7,171 bases of DNA from Candidatus Saccharimonadota bacterium (GCA_017652715.1 JAGCAL010000024.1:1-7171); one strand, 5' to 3'; shown: positions 1 to 5,154, counted from the first letter of the stretch. Notes: generated by a model from the sequence alone, not told the origin. Numbers and translations are program-made.

Positions 1-132
1 ATGGTGTTCGCTGGCATTGAAACTAATGTCGAGCCATTTTGTGTTATTCTGGTCGATTTCGAAATTTTCGGTTCTTGAGTCGAGATTTAGATAAACATCT
101 TTTAAGATGTTGCCCACTATCATTACGTTCAT
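1..132 (-). CDS. Probable PfkB-family carbohydrate kinase, N-terminal fragment (cut by window edge)
   Basis: This is an open reading frame on the minus strand from ATG at 132 to the window edge, giving the first 44 residues. It begins MNVMIVGNILKDVYLNLDSR. The hydrophobic first beta strand ending in VGNILKD/VYLNLD resembles the start of PfkB/ribokinase-type sugar kinases, where an N-terminal strand is followed by a G-x-x-x-x-D sugar-binding turn. The ATP-binding and catalytic DxxGAGD region lies outside the window, so the family call is inference from a short piece. There is no Shine-Dalgarno upstream. An extended -10 (TGATACAAT, minus strand 147-139) ends 6 nt before the ATG, so the mRNA is probably leaderless. 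It is co-directional with the HAD gene at 161-928, and no terminator is visible between them, so read-through is also possible. Frame and start are solid; function is moderate. Confidence 0.65.
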   Translation of the reverse strand, partial: MNVMIVGNILKDVYLNLDSRTENFEIDQNNTKWLDISFNASEHH

Positions 133-138
133 ACTTTT

Positions 139-147
139 ATTGTATCA
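139..147 (-). promoter_or_regulatory. Extended -10 promoter for the leaderless sugar-kinase gene
   Basis: The minus strand reads TGATACAAT, a TGn extended -10 with one mismatch to TATAAT. Six bases (AAAAGT) separate it from the ATG at 132, so the predicted start site falls on or next to the start codon. No good -35 box is seen at 16-18 bp upstream, which is usual when an extended -10 is present. Confidence 0.55.
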
Positions 148-160
148 CAAAGTAAGATTT

Positions 161-928
161 TTAGTTTATGACGCCCAGAATGCCTTTTAGGGCGAAGGCG
201 GTATCTTCGTGACTTCTGACGGCAATAGTATCAATACCCATTTGAACAACTGGATAATCGTTGCCGCCCGGTTTTGTCATGTCGCCGAAGTAGAGAATAT
301 CTTCCTTTTTAACATTCAGCTCTTCTAACATGTGGGTCATGCCGAAGACTTTATTCATGCCTGGAGTGATAGCGTTTATAGAGGTTGTGCCGCCGATTTC
401 GTATTCAAATTCGGGAGCTAGTTCCTTACAACGAGCGACGATTTTTTCGCGTTTTTTCATGTCTGGGTCCCAAGCGTATTTTTCTTCGGTACCGGCTTTT
501 TGGCCGAGAGCAGAGAAAGTGACCTGGGAAAGGCGATTTTCGATAATTTCGTCACCGTCTTTTAGTTTATCTTCTTCCCAGTAATTAAGCTCGCGAGCGG
601 CCGTCTCGATAGTTTCGGAGATTTTTTTCACCTGTTCATCGGTTAGAGGGTAGTTATAAACTTGTTCCCAGTCGTTTTTTTCTGGATTAAAGCGATAATA
701 CTGGGTCCCTTGGGCTACGAAAAGATGTAATCGGCTAAGCTCCTCAGGAGTAGGATTTGGAAGGCGATCGACGATTTGAATTAGAAATTGGTCGAATTTT
801 TGGCCGGATATTGGGCAGACTTCAAAATGGTCGAGGCATCGCGTTAATAGCTCGGCAATTTCGTCGTTAATAGGCGTTTTGGCTACATTTAAAGTTTGGT
901 CTATGTCGAATGCTAATACTTTTTTCAT
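161..928 (-). CDS. HAD-IIB family enzyme, phosphomannomutase-like (eukaryotic PMM type)
   Basis: This 255-aa protein starts at ATG 928 (MKKVLAFDIDQTL). An upstream in-frame ATG at 1030 exists, but it would run the coding region through the divergent promoter and into tpiA, so it is rejected. All four HAD signatures are visible. Motif I is D8-I-D10-Q-T12 (nucleophile and acid/base Asp); motif II is PISGQ around S41; motif III is K193 in PGMNK; motif IV is FGDMTKPGGND, with D216 and N223-D224 binding magnesium. The GD-x-T-x-PGGND string, the GGTTS...PGMNK stretch (179-193) and the LGQKAGTEEK cap segment (141-150) follow eukaryotic PMM1/PMM2, which convert mannose-6-P to mannose-1-P. The alternative is a HAD-IIB sugar phosphatase, as many relatives are annotated. 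The product is cytosolic, with no signal peptide or TM segment. The gene diverges from tpiA and precedes a sugar kinase, a sensible sugar-phosphate context. No SD is present; the -10 lies 9 nt before the ATG. Confidence 0.85.
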   Translation of the reverse strand: MKKVLAFDIDQTLNVAKTPINDEIAELLTRCLDHFEVCPISGQKFDQFLIQIVDRLPNPTPEELSRLHLFVAQGTQYYRFNPEKNDWEQVYNYPLTDEQVKKISETIETAARELNYWEEDKLKDGDEIIENRLSQVTFSALGQKAGTEEKYAWDPDMKKREKIVARCKELAPEFEYEIGGTTSINAITPGMNKVFGMTHMLEELNVKKEDILYFGDMTKPGGNDYPVVQMGIDTIAVRSHEDTAFALKGILGVIN

Positions 929-937
929 AATAATTTG

Positions 938-955
938 ATTATAGCATGCTATAAT
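938..955. promoter_or_regulatory. Perfect 18-bp palindrome carrying back-to-back extended -10 boxes
   Basis: The sequence ATTATAGCATGCTATAAT is its own reverse complement, so each strand reads TGCTATAAT, a consensus extended -10. On the plus strand TATAAT (950-955) ends 6 nt before the tpiA ATG (962). On the minus strand TATAAT (943-938) ends 9 nt before the HAD ATG (928). Neither gene has a Shine-Dalgarno. The two promoters physically overlap, so RNA polymerase probably cannot occupy both at once. The dyad could also be an operator. Confidence 0.75.
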
Positions 956-961
956 GGTTTC

Positions 962-1732
962 ATGAAAACTTATATCGTGGGCAACTGGAAGCTGAACTTT
1001 ACAGTCGGCGAAGCTTCTATTTATCTTCATAAATTATTAAAGAAAATACCAAATTACAGAGACATAGAGGTTGTGGTGGCCCCGTCAGCGTTGGCTCTGC
1101 AATCGCTATCTTTACAGATAGACCGTCATAAGATGAAACTAGCGGCTCAAAATGCTTTTTATCGAGATTTTGGGGCTTTTACAGGGGAAATTTCTTTTTC
1201 TCAGTTAAGGGGATTAGTTGATTATGCGATTATCGGCCATTCAGAGAGACGATATATCTTTAAAGAAGATGACAAGATGGTCGCGAAAAAAGTTGCTGCT
1301 GCAATTAGGAATAAGATTACCCCGATTCTATGTATTGGTGAGACGGAGTCAGAGAGAGCTTTCGGGGAGACTAGTGATGTGATTCGTGATCAGTTGATGG
1401 GGGGACTCTCGGAGATTGGGGATGATGACGTCGATAAGGTGATAATTGCTTATGAGCCGGTTTGGGCGATTTCGAGTACTAAAGCGGCAAAGATTGCTTC
1501 TCCGGATGAGATTGCCGATTCTGTAAAAATAATTCGTCGGAATCTCGAGGAAATTTATGGTAAGAAAGTGGCTAGCGAGATATCGGTATTATTTGGGGGG
1601 AGCGTTAATTCATCGAACGCGGGAGCGTATTTGACGGTTCCGGGCGTGAACGGGCTACTTATAGGGGGTTCGAGTTTGATATTGAGTGAGTTTTCTGATA
1701 TAATCGAGGTAGCTAAAAGAGTGCAAGCATGA
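962..1732 (+). CDS. tpiA: Triosephosphate isomerase
   Basis: This 256-aa protein, near the usual 250-aa length, interconverts dihydroxyacetone phosphate and glyceraldehyde-3-phosphate in cytosolic glycolysis. Family motifs are clear: VGNWKLN with N8 and K10; IIGHSERR with catalytic H93; CIGE (124-127); AYEPVWAI with catalytic E165; and the phosphate-binding GLLIGGSSL (231-239). Two coupled loops deviate from textbook TIM. Loop 6 reads AISSTK (169-174) instead of AIGTGK. Loop 7 reads FGGS (211-214) instead of YGGS, losing the Tyr hydroxyl that normally bonds closed loop 6. The catalytic residues are intact, so it should be active. ATG 962 was chosen over an in-frame ATG at 935 because it starts the MKTYIVGNWK strand and lies 6 nt after TATAAT, giving a leaderless mRNA without SD. 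Its TGA overlaps the next ATG by 4 bp. Confidence 0.96.
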   Translation: MKTYIVGNWKLNFTVGEASIYLHKLLKKIPNYRDIEVVVAPSALALQSLSLQIDRHKMKLAAQNAFYRDFGAFTGEISFSQLRGLVDYAIIGHSERRYIFKEDDKMVAKKVAAAIRNKITPILCIGETESERAFGETSDVIRDQLMGGLSEIGDDDVDKVIIAYEPVWAISSTKAAKIASPDEIADSVKIIRRNLEEIYGKKVASEISVLFGGSVNSSNAGAYLTVPGVNGLLIGGSSLILSEFSDIIEVAKRVQA

Positions 1733-2346
1733 GAAGATATATTGATTTTGTACCGACTAAGAAAAGCCAGGGTGTCAGGAAGTCGCAACCAAGCGTAGAG
1801 AGGAAGGTTAGTGCAGTTAGCGTGGCGAGAAAAACGTCGGTAGGCTCTGTTCATAAGACGACTAGAATTAGTAATACTGCTTCTAGTACGGCTAATTTTG
1901 GTGTTATTGAGGATTTGTCGCCTAAGGTTACTACGACGCCTAGAGTAGCTACGGTATCTAGGGTTACTCCGGTATCTAGGGCGACAACGGCGCATTTTGT
2001 GACTGAACAAAGTAGCGTCAGGGCGGCAAAGGCGCAGAAAGTTGGAATTAAAACATCGGAGAAACCTGTGGAAAAGTCTGTGGAAAAACCTGCGGAAAAG
2101 GCAAAAGATGCCGGAACATATAAGACCCCTTTTATTAATCAAGATAAGGTTAAGAAGCGTCCGCTTTCGAAGAATGTGTATCGAAAGCGACCTTCGGTTA
2201 CAAAAACTGAGGAAAAGCAGGGTCCGGTAACGATTATTGCTAAGCCGGAAAAAGATGCGAAAATCGGTTTGATTGTAACAATAATTATCACGATTATTTT
2301 AGGGGCTGCGGCGGGGACGGTTGCTTTCCTACTATTGCCAAAATAA
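1729..2346 (+). CDS. Low-complexity basic protein with C-terminal membrane anchor (unknown function)
   Basis: This 205-aa protein is translationally coupled to tpiA by an ATGA overlap (1729-1732). Residues 1-8 (MRRYIDFV) form a short conserved-looking start. Residues 10-125 are rich in Ser, Thr, Val, Lys and Arg and likely disordered. They include an 18-bp-period repeat coding RVATVSRVTPVSRA (72-85) and a Lys-Pro/Glu repeat EKPVEKSVEKPAEK (111-124). A more ordered segment, YKTPFINQDKVKKRPLSKNV (131-150), may be a docking motif. A single hydrophobic helix at about 179-203 (IGLIVTIIITIILGAAAG onward) ends two residues before the stop, so this is a tail-anchored topology with a cytoplasmic basic N-terminal domain. 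I do not recognise the family. Coupling to tpiA probably reflects gene packing rather than a glycolytic role. The 3' end carries the -35 of the tRNA-His promoter. Confidence 0.8.
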   Translation: MRRYIDFVPTKKSQGVRKSQPSVERKVSAVSVARKTSVGSVHKTTRISNTASSTANFGVIEDLSPKVTTTPRVATVSRVTPVSRATTAHFVTEQSSVRAAKAQKVGIKTSEKPVEKSVEKPAEKAKDAGTYKTPFINQDKVKKRPLSKNVYRKRPSVTKTEEKQGPVTIIAKPEKDAKIGLIVTIIITIILGAAAGTVAFLLLPK

Positions 2347-2363
2347 GAGTAAAAGTGTATAAT
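2335..2363 (+). promoter_or_regulatory. Promoter of tRNA-His
   Basis: TTGCCA (2335-2340) and TATAAT (2358-2363) are separated by 17 bp. The -35 lies inside the last codons of the upstream gene. The predicted start site falls just before the tRNA 5' end at 2373, leaving almost no leader for RNase P to remove. Confidence 0.75.
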
Positions 2364-2372
2364 TTTAGGCAT

Positions 2373-2450
2373 GGTGGGATTAGCTCAGCTGGTTAGAGCG
2401 TCTGATTGTGGTCCAGAAGGTCGTCGGTTCGATCCCGATATCCCACCCCA
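2373..2450 (+). tRNA. tRNA-His (anticodon GTG), CCA encoded
   Basis: The acceptor stem GTGGGAT (2374-2380) pairs with ATCCCAC (2440-2446). The histidine identity pair G-1 (2373) opposite C73 (2447) is genome-encoded, followed by CCA (2448-2450). The D-arm is GCTC/GAGC. The anticodon loop TTGTGGT holds GTG at 2408-2410. The T-arm is GTCGG TTCGATC CCGAT. One flaw is visible: the last anticodon-stem pair is A31 (2405) opposite C39 (2413). The gene has its own promoter, and a 27-bp copy of its 3' end follows 69 bp downstream. Confidence 0.96.
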
Positions 2451-2520
2451 TGTGGACATGGGTATCAAAAAGAGTCGTCCCGTGCTTCGCGTACGGTTCG
2501 ATCCCGATATCCCACCCCAT
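2425..2520 (+). repeat. tRNA-His 3'-tail duplication unit
   Basis: The last 26 bases of the tRNA plus one T (2425-2451) recur exactly at 2494-2520, a 27-bp direct repeat with 69-bp offset and a 42-bp spacer. The copy includes part of the T-stem, the T-loop, the acceptor 3' strand, C73 and CCA. The spacer holds a 6-bp hairpin (CCCATG TGGA CATGGG, 2447-2462) overlapping the tRNA CCA, then TCAAAAAG (2465-2472), then a second hairpin (CCGTGC TTCGC GTACGG, 2480-2496). That second stem extends imperfectly outward, with GAGTCG (2472-2477) pairing onto the copied T-loop CGATC (2499-2503). No second acceptor 5' strand or anticodon arm exists, so this is not a second tRNA. A 7-bp pairing with one bulge between GGGTATC (2460-2466) and GATATCCC (2506-2513) could replace the missing acceptor. 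Confidence 0.85.
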
Positions 2521-2626
2521 ATTTCTGGCCAAAATTCCGTATCTTAGCAGTTTTCGCCTCTCGCTCTATCGATAATAGCGCTTCGAGTCGAGAAGCTACT
2601 AATCTACGAAATTTTGGCTCAGAAAT
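2521..2626. repeat. 106-bp inverted-repeat element between the two tRNA units
   Basis: ATTTCTGGCCAAAATT (2521-2536) pairs with AATTTTGGCTCAGAAAT (2610-2626): 16 pairs with a single 1-nt bulge. The left arm begins at the base right after the duplicated tRNA-His tail. The interior is also structured, for example GCTTC/GAAGC (2580-2584 / 2592-2596), and a weaker hairpin lies around CGCT...AGCG (2562-2580). No coding potential, T-tract or clear target-site duplication is seen. It could be a small structured RNA, a MITE-like insertion, or a processing/termination stem-loop. Confidence 0.6.
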
Positions 2627-2648
2627 TAACATTAATAATTCGGTATAT

Positions 2649-2723
2649 GCGGGTATAGTACAGTGGTTAGTATGCAAGTTTTCCAAACTTGAGATGAGAG
2701 TTCGATTCTCTCTACCCGCACCA
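2649..2723 (+). tRNA. tRNA-Gly (anticodon TCC), CCA encoded
   Basis: The acceptor GCGGGTA (2649-2655) pairs with TACCCGC (2713-2719). A73 is 2720 and CCA is 2721-2723. The anticodon stem is CAAGT/ACTTG around loop TTTCCAA, with TCC at 2682-2684. The T-arm is GAGAG TTCGATT CTCTC. All stems are perfect. No strong promoter is visible directly upstream (only an AT-rich TTAATAAT near 2632-2639), so it may be co-transcribed with tRNA-His through the 2521-2626 stem-loop. A 22-bp copy of its 3' end follows 64 bp downstream, then an intrinsic terminator. Confidence 0.96.
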
Positions 2724-2787
2724 CATTTAAGAAATGTGCTCAAAAAGCGAGAATCGTTGTTCCAATCGATTCTCTCTACCCGCACCA
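2702..2787 (+). repeat. tRNA-Gly 3'-tail duplication unit
   Basis: The last 22 bases of the tRNA (2702-2723: T-loop, T-stem 3' strand, acceptor 3' strand, A73, CCA) recur exactly at 2766-2787, with a 42-bp spacer. The spacer begins with a 7-bp hairpin CACATTT AAG AAATGTG (2722-2738) that consumes the tRNA's terminal CA. Then comes TCAAAAAG (2740-2747), then GAGAATCG TTG TTC CAA (2749-2765), whose first 8 bases pair perfectly with CGATTCTC (2767-2774) in the copied tail. That gives an 11-bp stem with one bulged T. The copy's T-arm is therefore locked in a hairpin and lacks the rest of a tRNA. The layout matches the His unit. Confidence 0.87.
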
Positions 2788-2795
2788 AGAAAAGT

Positions 2796-2823
2796 AAAAA
2801 TAACCTTTTAAGGTTGTTTTTTT
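2796..2823 (+). terminator. Intrinsic terminator after the tRNA-Gly unit
   Basis: AACCT TTTA AGGTT (2802-2815) is extended by the A-run before and T-run after it into an 11-bp stem (including one T-G wobble) and ends in a 7-T tract (2817-2823). The A-rich left side makes it potentially bidirectional. Confidence 0.8.
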
Positions 2824-2845
2824 ATGGTGATTTTTATTATTCTTA

Positions 2846-2854
2846 TGCTATAAT
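2846..2854 (+). promoter_or_regulatory. Extended -10 promoter of the 97-aa/649-aa operon
   Basis: TGCTATAAT is a perfect TGn-TATAAT extended -10 lying just after the tRNA terminator. No convincing -35 is seen. The predicted start site near 2861 gives a leader of about 50 nt before the ATG at 2912. Confidence 0.65.
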
Positions 2855-2911
2855 GTGATTATATGGTGAATTGTATAAAAATAAAATGATAGACTAATCA
2901 GAAAGGACAAA

Positions 2912-3205
2912 ATGCAGGATCCACTAGAGACATATTGTCGTAAGCTAATAAAGGAAAAGGGCGAGCCGGAGACGGCTAAGTCTCGGTCGGATTTGCTGAA
3001 AAATGTTAACGATGCGATTGATCGGGCTTTGCTAGGAGCGTTGCCAGAAGAACAATTTAGTAAGTTAGAGGTAGCTGTTAAAGAAAATAATGTAAATGAC
3101 GATTTAATTGAGCAACTTTTGTCTGAAGCTGGAGTCGACTCGGAGAAGGTTATAAAAGAGACGCTTGATAGCTTTCGAAATGAGTTTTTGAAAGGAGATA
3201 AGTAA
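2912..3205 (+). CDS. Small helical acidic protein, DUF5663-like (unknown function)
   Basis: This 97-aa protein is predicted to be all-helical and soluble, with no signal peptide or membrane segment. The central helix NVNDAIDRALLGALPEEQF and the following D-D-L-I-E-Q-L-L-x-E-x-G-V-D segment (73-87), ending in a long helix to FRNEFL, resemble from memory the small DUF5663-type proteins common in Saccharibacteria. That match is tentative. The start is supported by AAAGGA (2902-2907) 4 nt before the ATG. It is the first gene of an operon: its stop TAA shares one base with the ATG of the 649-aa gene (TAATG at 3203-3207), and its last codons hold that gene's strong SD. The pair is therefore translationally coupled and may form a complex, with this protein as partner of the large coiled-coil protein. 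Confidence 0.85.
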   Translation: MQDPLETYCRKLIKEKGEPETAKSRSDLLKNVNDAIDRALLGALPEEQFSKLEVAVKENNVNDDLIEQLLSEAGVDSEKVIKETLDSFRNEFLKGDK

Positions 3206-5154
3206 TGGGTGCAGAAAGATTATCCTCTTTTGGTAGTGGTGGGGGGGAACCTATAGAGTATACTTACAACCCGGAAGCTACTAAACAATATTTTGAGAAG
3301 AGAAAAGCGGAAAAAGCGCGGGCCAGTGAGCGGAGTGGCGGCGTGCCAGAGCTAAGGATGTTTAGTGTAGATGGACATCATGAGACCGGTAAAGAGGTTA
3401 AAAGTGAAGTACCCAATAGACCAAAGGGGCGATTGGGCGATATACCGCGGCCGTCTCGACCAAACGATGGCGTCTTAAAAGATCGGAGGCAGGTTCCGGT
3501 TGACGAGACTGGTGGAAAGATTGACGAATTGGAATCAGACGATGGGATTGTGGAACTGGATGATGGGACTGAATGGATTGATGAGTACGAAGGGGATGTG
3601 GTTGAGGAAGGGGCTGGAAAAGGATGGGAGGCCCAGCTCGAGGAAGCGCAGAGAAATCTTATAAAGCAACTTGAAGAAATTACCGATCGGGGAAATAAGC
3701 CGAGTGATGGGAGAAAAGAGGAAACCCAGGGAAGCGAGGCTAGGACCGAATCTGGTAAGAATCAGGGGAGGGATCCTCTTGCGGAGACGTGGAATATAGC
3801 TCATGGTAACCCTAGTGTGAAGCCGAATTCCGGAACCGAGACTCACGAAGGCGGAACTGGATTAAAGCCGGAGGAAAAATCTGGAGAAGGTGAAGCTAAG
3901 GTTGAGCCTGTTAAGAATCGAAGAAAAGCTCCTTCCAAAACATCTTCTGAAAGGAAACAGGGAAAATATAAGGGTTGGGTTGATGATTTTTCGCCGGGCA
4001 GAGCGGAGCGGCCGTCCAGAGAGAAACCTGGAGAGAGTAAGTCTAGGACGATGAGAAGTGATGAGTCTGGATGGATTGACGAAGAGGAAGGAGAGACTGG
4101 ATGGACTGGCGAATGGGAAGGAGATGCGTTTGATGAGTGGGGGATATTCGAAGAAGAGCCACGTTGGGAAAGAGAGGTGTTCAGAGAAAGGACACCGCTT
4201 GGGGAGCGATTAGCTGAGCTTAGGGAACGGAAAAAGGAAATTAGTGGTGAGTTATCTGAGGCAACAGCTACGAGAGATGCGTTGACTGAAATGATTTCGG
4301 GGTATGAAGATAGTCTAGAGAGAGTCAATGGGACATATAATGATATTACTAATAAAATCGAGACGGAAGAGGCTGAGATTAGGAGCACAAAGAATGGTCT
4401 CATGCAAGGCCTTACGAGAGGTTTAGAGATAGTAAAGAATCTTGCGCTCGGAAAGCATGATGAAATTCGGAGAATATTGCATGGACTAGATGAGAAGGTT
4501 GAAAAAAATGAAACAGCCATGGAGAGGTGTAAAGATTTGAGAGGTCAGTTGAGCGTTAATCGAGATGAATGGGCGACAATAAAAAGAAAACAGAATGAAG
4601 CAATTGAGGAAAGAGCTGAGCTGGATGATAAAATTACGAGACTTAGACGGGAAAGGAAGAGGTTAAAAGAGAGTATTGAATTGTTGAAAGAGGAGAGTTT
4701 TGTTCGAAGAGAAAAGGAGTTTCGAAAAGAGAAGAAGAGAGAACAAAAAGAGAAGCAGAGAGAATTGCTAGAAACAATTGGTGGGAATGGCAAACATAGA
4801 GTTAAGAATGCGGAGCAGGCGCGTGAACGATTGGACGAGCATTGGGACAATGTCGATTTGGCAGCTGAACGAAAAATAGAGGAGATTAGGGATTTTGTAA
4901 ACCATCCGGTTATGAGACAACTTAGTCCGGAAGAGGCTAGGAAGTTTAAGAAGGCGGCGAGAGAAGCTGAAGAAAAGGTATCAAGAGAGCATGCTGAACG
5001 TGTTAAGGGTATAAGAGAAGATTTTGCTAATCTCGATAGATATTTCCCGACATTAGGAGAGCGACTTGAAGATATGAGTAGGAATGGACTTGTTAAGGGG
5101 GCGTTGTCGGCACTTAAGCGCAAAATGTTACTACGCATGCGTGGTTTAATATAG
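3205..5154 (+). CDS. Large charged coiled-coil protein with acidic tryptophan motifs (unknown function)
   Basis: This 649-aa protein is preceded by a strong SD (AAAGGAG, 3191-3197) inside the upstream gene. I do not recognise the family. Residues 1-330 are Gly/Glu/Lys/Ser-rich and probably disordered. They contain short acidic Trp motifs: GTEWIDEYEGD (121-131), GWVDDF (258-262 region), SGWIDEEEGE (288-297) and TGWTGEWEGD (298-307). Residues 330-525 form a long heptad-rich, highly charged coiled coil. A basic stretch RREKEFRKEKKREQKEKQRE (501-520) is followed by GGNGK (526-530), then a second helical region (533-625) with HPVMRQLSPEEARKFKKAA (567-585). The basic tail is LKRKMLLRMRGLI. No signal peptide, TM helix or enzymatic motif is seen. 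A scaffold or structural role, possibly at the nucleoid or cell surface, is speculation. A run of seven G (3241-3247) sits at codons 13-15. No terminator is visible before the next promoter. Confidence 0.88.
   Translation: MGAERLSSFGSGGGEPIEYTYNPEATKQYFEKRKAEKARASERSGGVPELRMFSVDGHHETGKEVKSEVPNRPKGRLGDIPRPSRPNDGVLKDRRQVPVDETGGKIDELESDDGIVELDDGTEWIDEYEGDVVEEGAGKGWEAQLEEAQRNLIKQLEEITDRGNKPSDGRKEETQGSEARTESGKNQGRDPLAETWNIAHGNPSVKPNSGTETHEGGTGLKPEEKSGEGEAKVEPVKNRRKAPSKTSSERKQGKYKGWVDDFSPGRAERPSREKPGESKSRTMRSDESGWIDEEEGETGWTGEWEGDAFDEWGIFEEEPRWEREVFRERTPLGERLAELRERKKEISGELSEATATRDALTEMISGYEDSLERVNGTYNDITNKIETEEAEIRSTKNGLMQGLTRGLEIVKNLALGKHDEIRRILHGLDEKVEKNETAMERCKDLRGQLSVNRDEWATIKRKQNEAIEERAELDDKITRLRRERKRLKESIELLKEESFVRREKEFRKEKKREQKEKQRELLETIGGNGKHRVKNAEQARERLDEHWDNVDLAAERKIEEIRDFVNHPVMRQLSPEEARKFKKAAREAEEKVSREHAERVKGIREDFANLDRYFPTLGERLEDMSRNGLVKGALSALKRKMLLRMRGLI

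Noticed and set aside
330..584. Plus-strand ORF antisense to the HAD gene
   Set aside because: Lies wholly within a gene with intact HAD motifs and has no start signal.
935..961. Earlier in-frame start for tpiA at 935, and for the HAD gene at 1030
   Set aside because: Both extensions cross the palindromic divergent promoter and add residues before the family's normal N-terminal strand.
1555..2142. 195-codon minus-strand ORF antisense to tpiA end and the 205-aa gene
   Set aside because: Arg-rich composition without SD or promoter; it mirrors the Thr/Ser/Val repeats of the real gene.
2494..2520. Second copy of the tRNA-His tail as a second tRNA gene
   Set aside because: No D-arm, anticodon arm or acceptor 5' strand precedes it; only the 3' tail is present. 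The same applies to 2766-2787.
2425..2787. CRISPR array from the direct repeats near the tRNAs
   Set aside because: Only two copies of each of two different repeats, and each repeat is simply a tRNA 3' end. No cas genes are present.
2406..2858. 150-codon plus-strand ORF, and a 107-codon minus-strand ORF at 2465-2788
   Set aside because: Both run across tRNA-Gly, the tail-duplication modules and, in the first case, the tRNA-His tail and a terminator. They have no SD and no protein-like conservation pattern.
3535..5138. Long minus-strand ORFs (3535-3846, 3843-4520, 4545-5138)
   Set aside because: They are Ser/Leu-rich mirror frames of the purine-rich 649-aa gene, a usual artefact of Glu/Lys/Arg-rich coding sequence. 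The plus-strand gene has SD, coupling and coiled-coil pattern.
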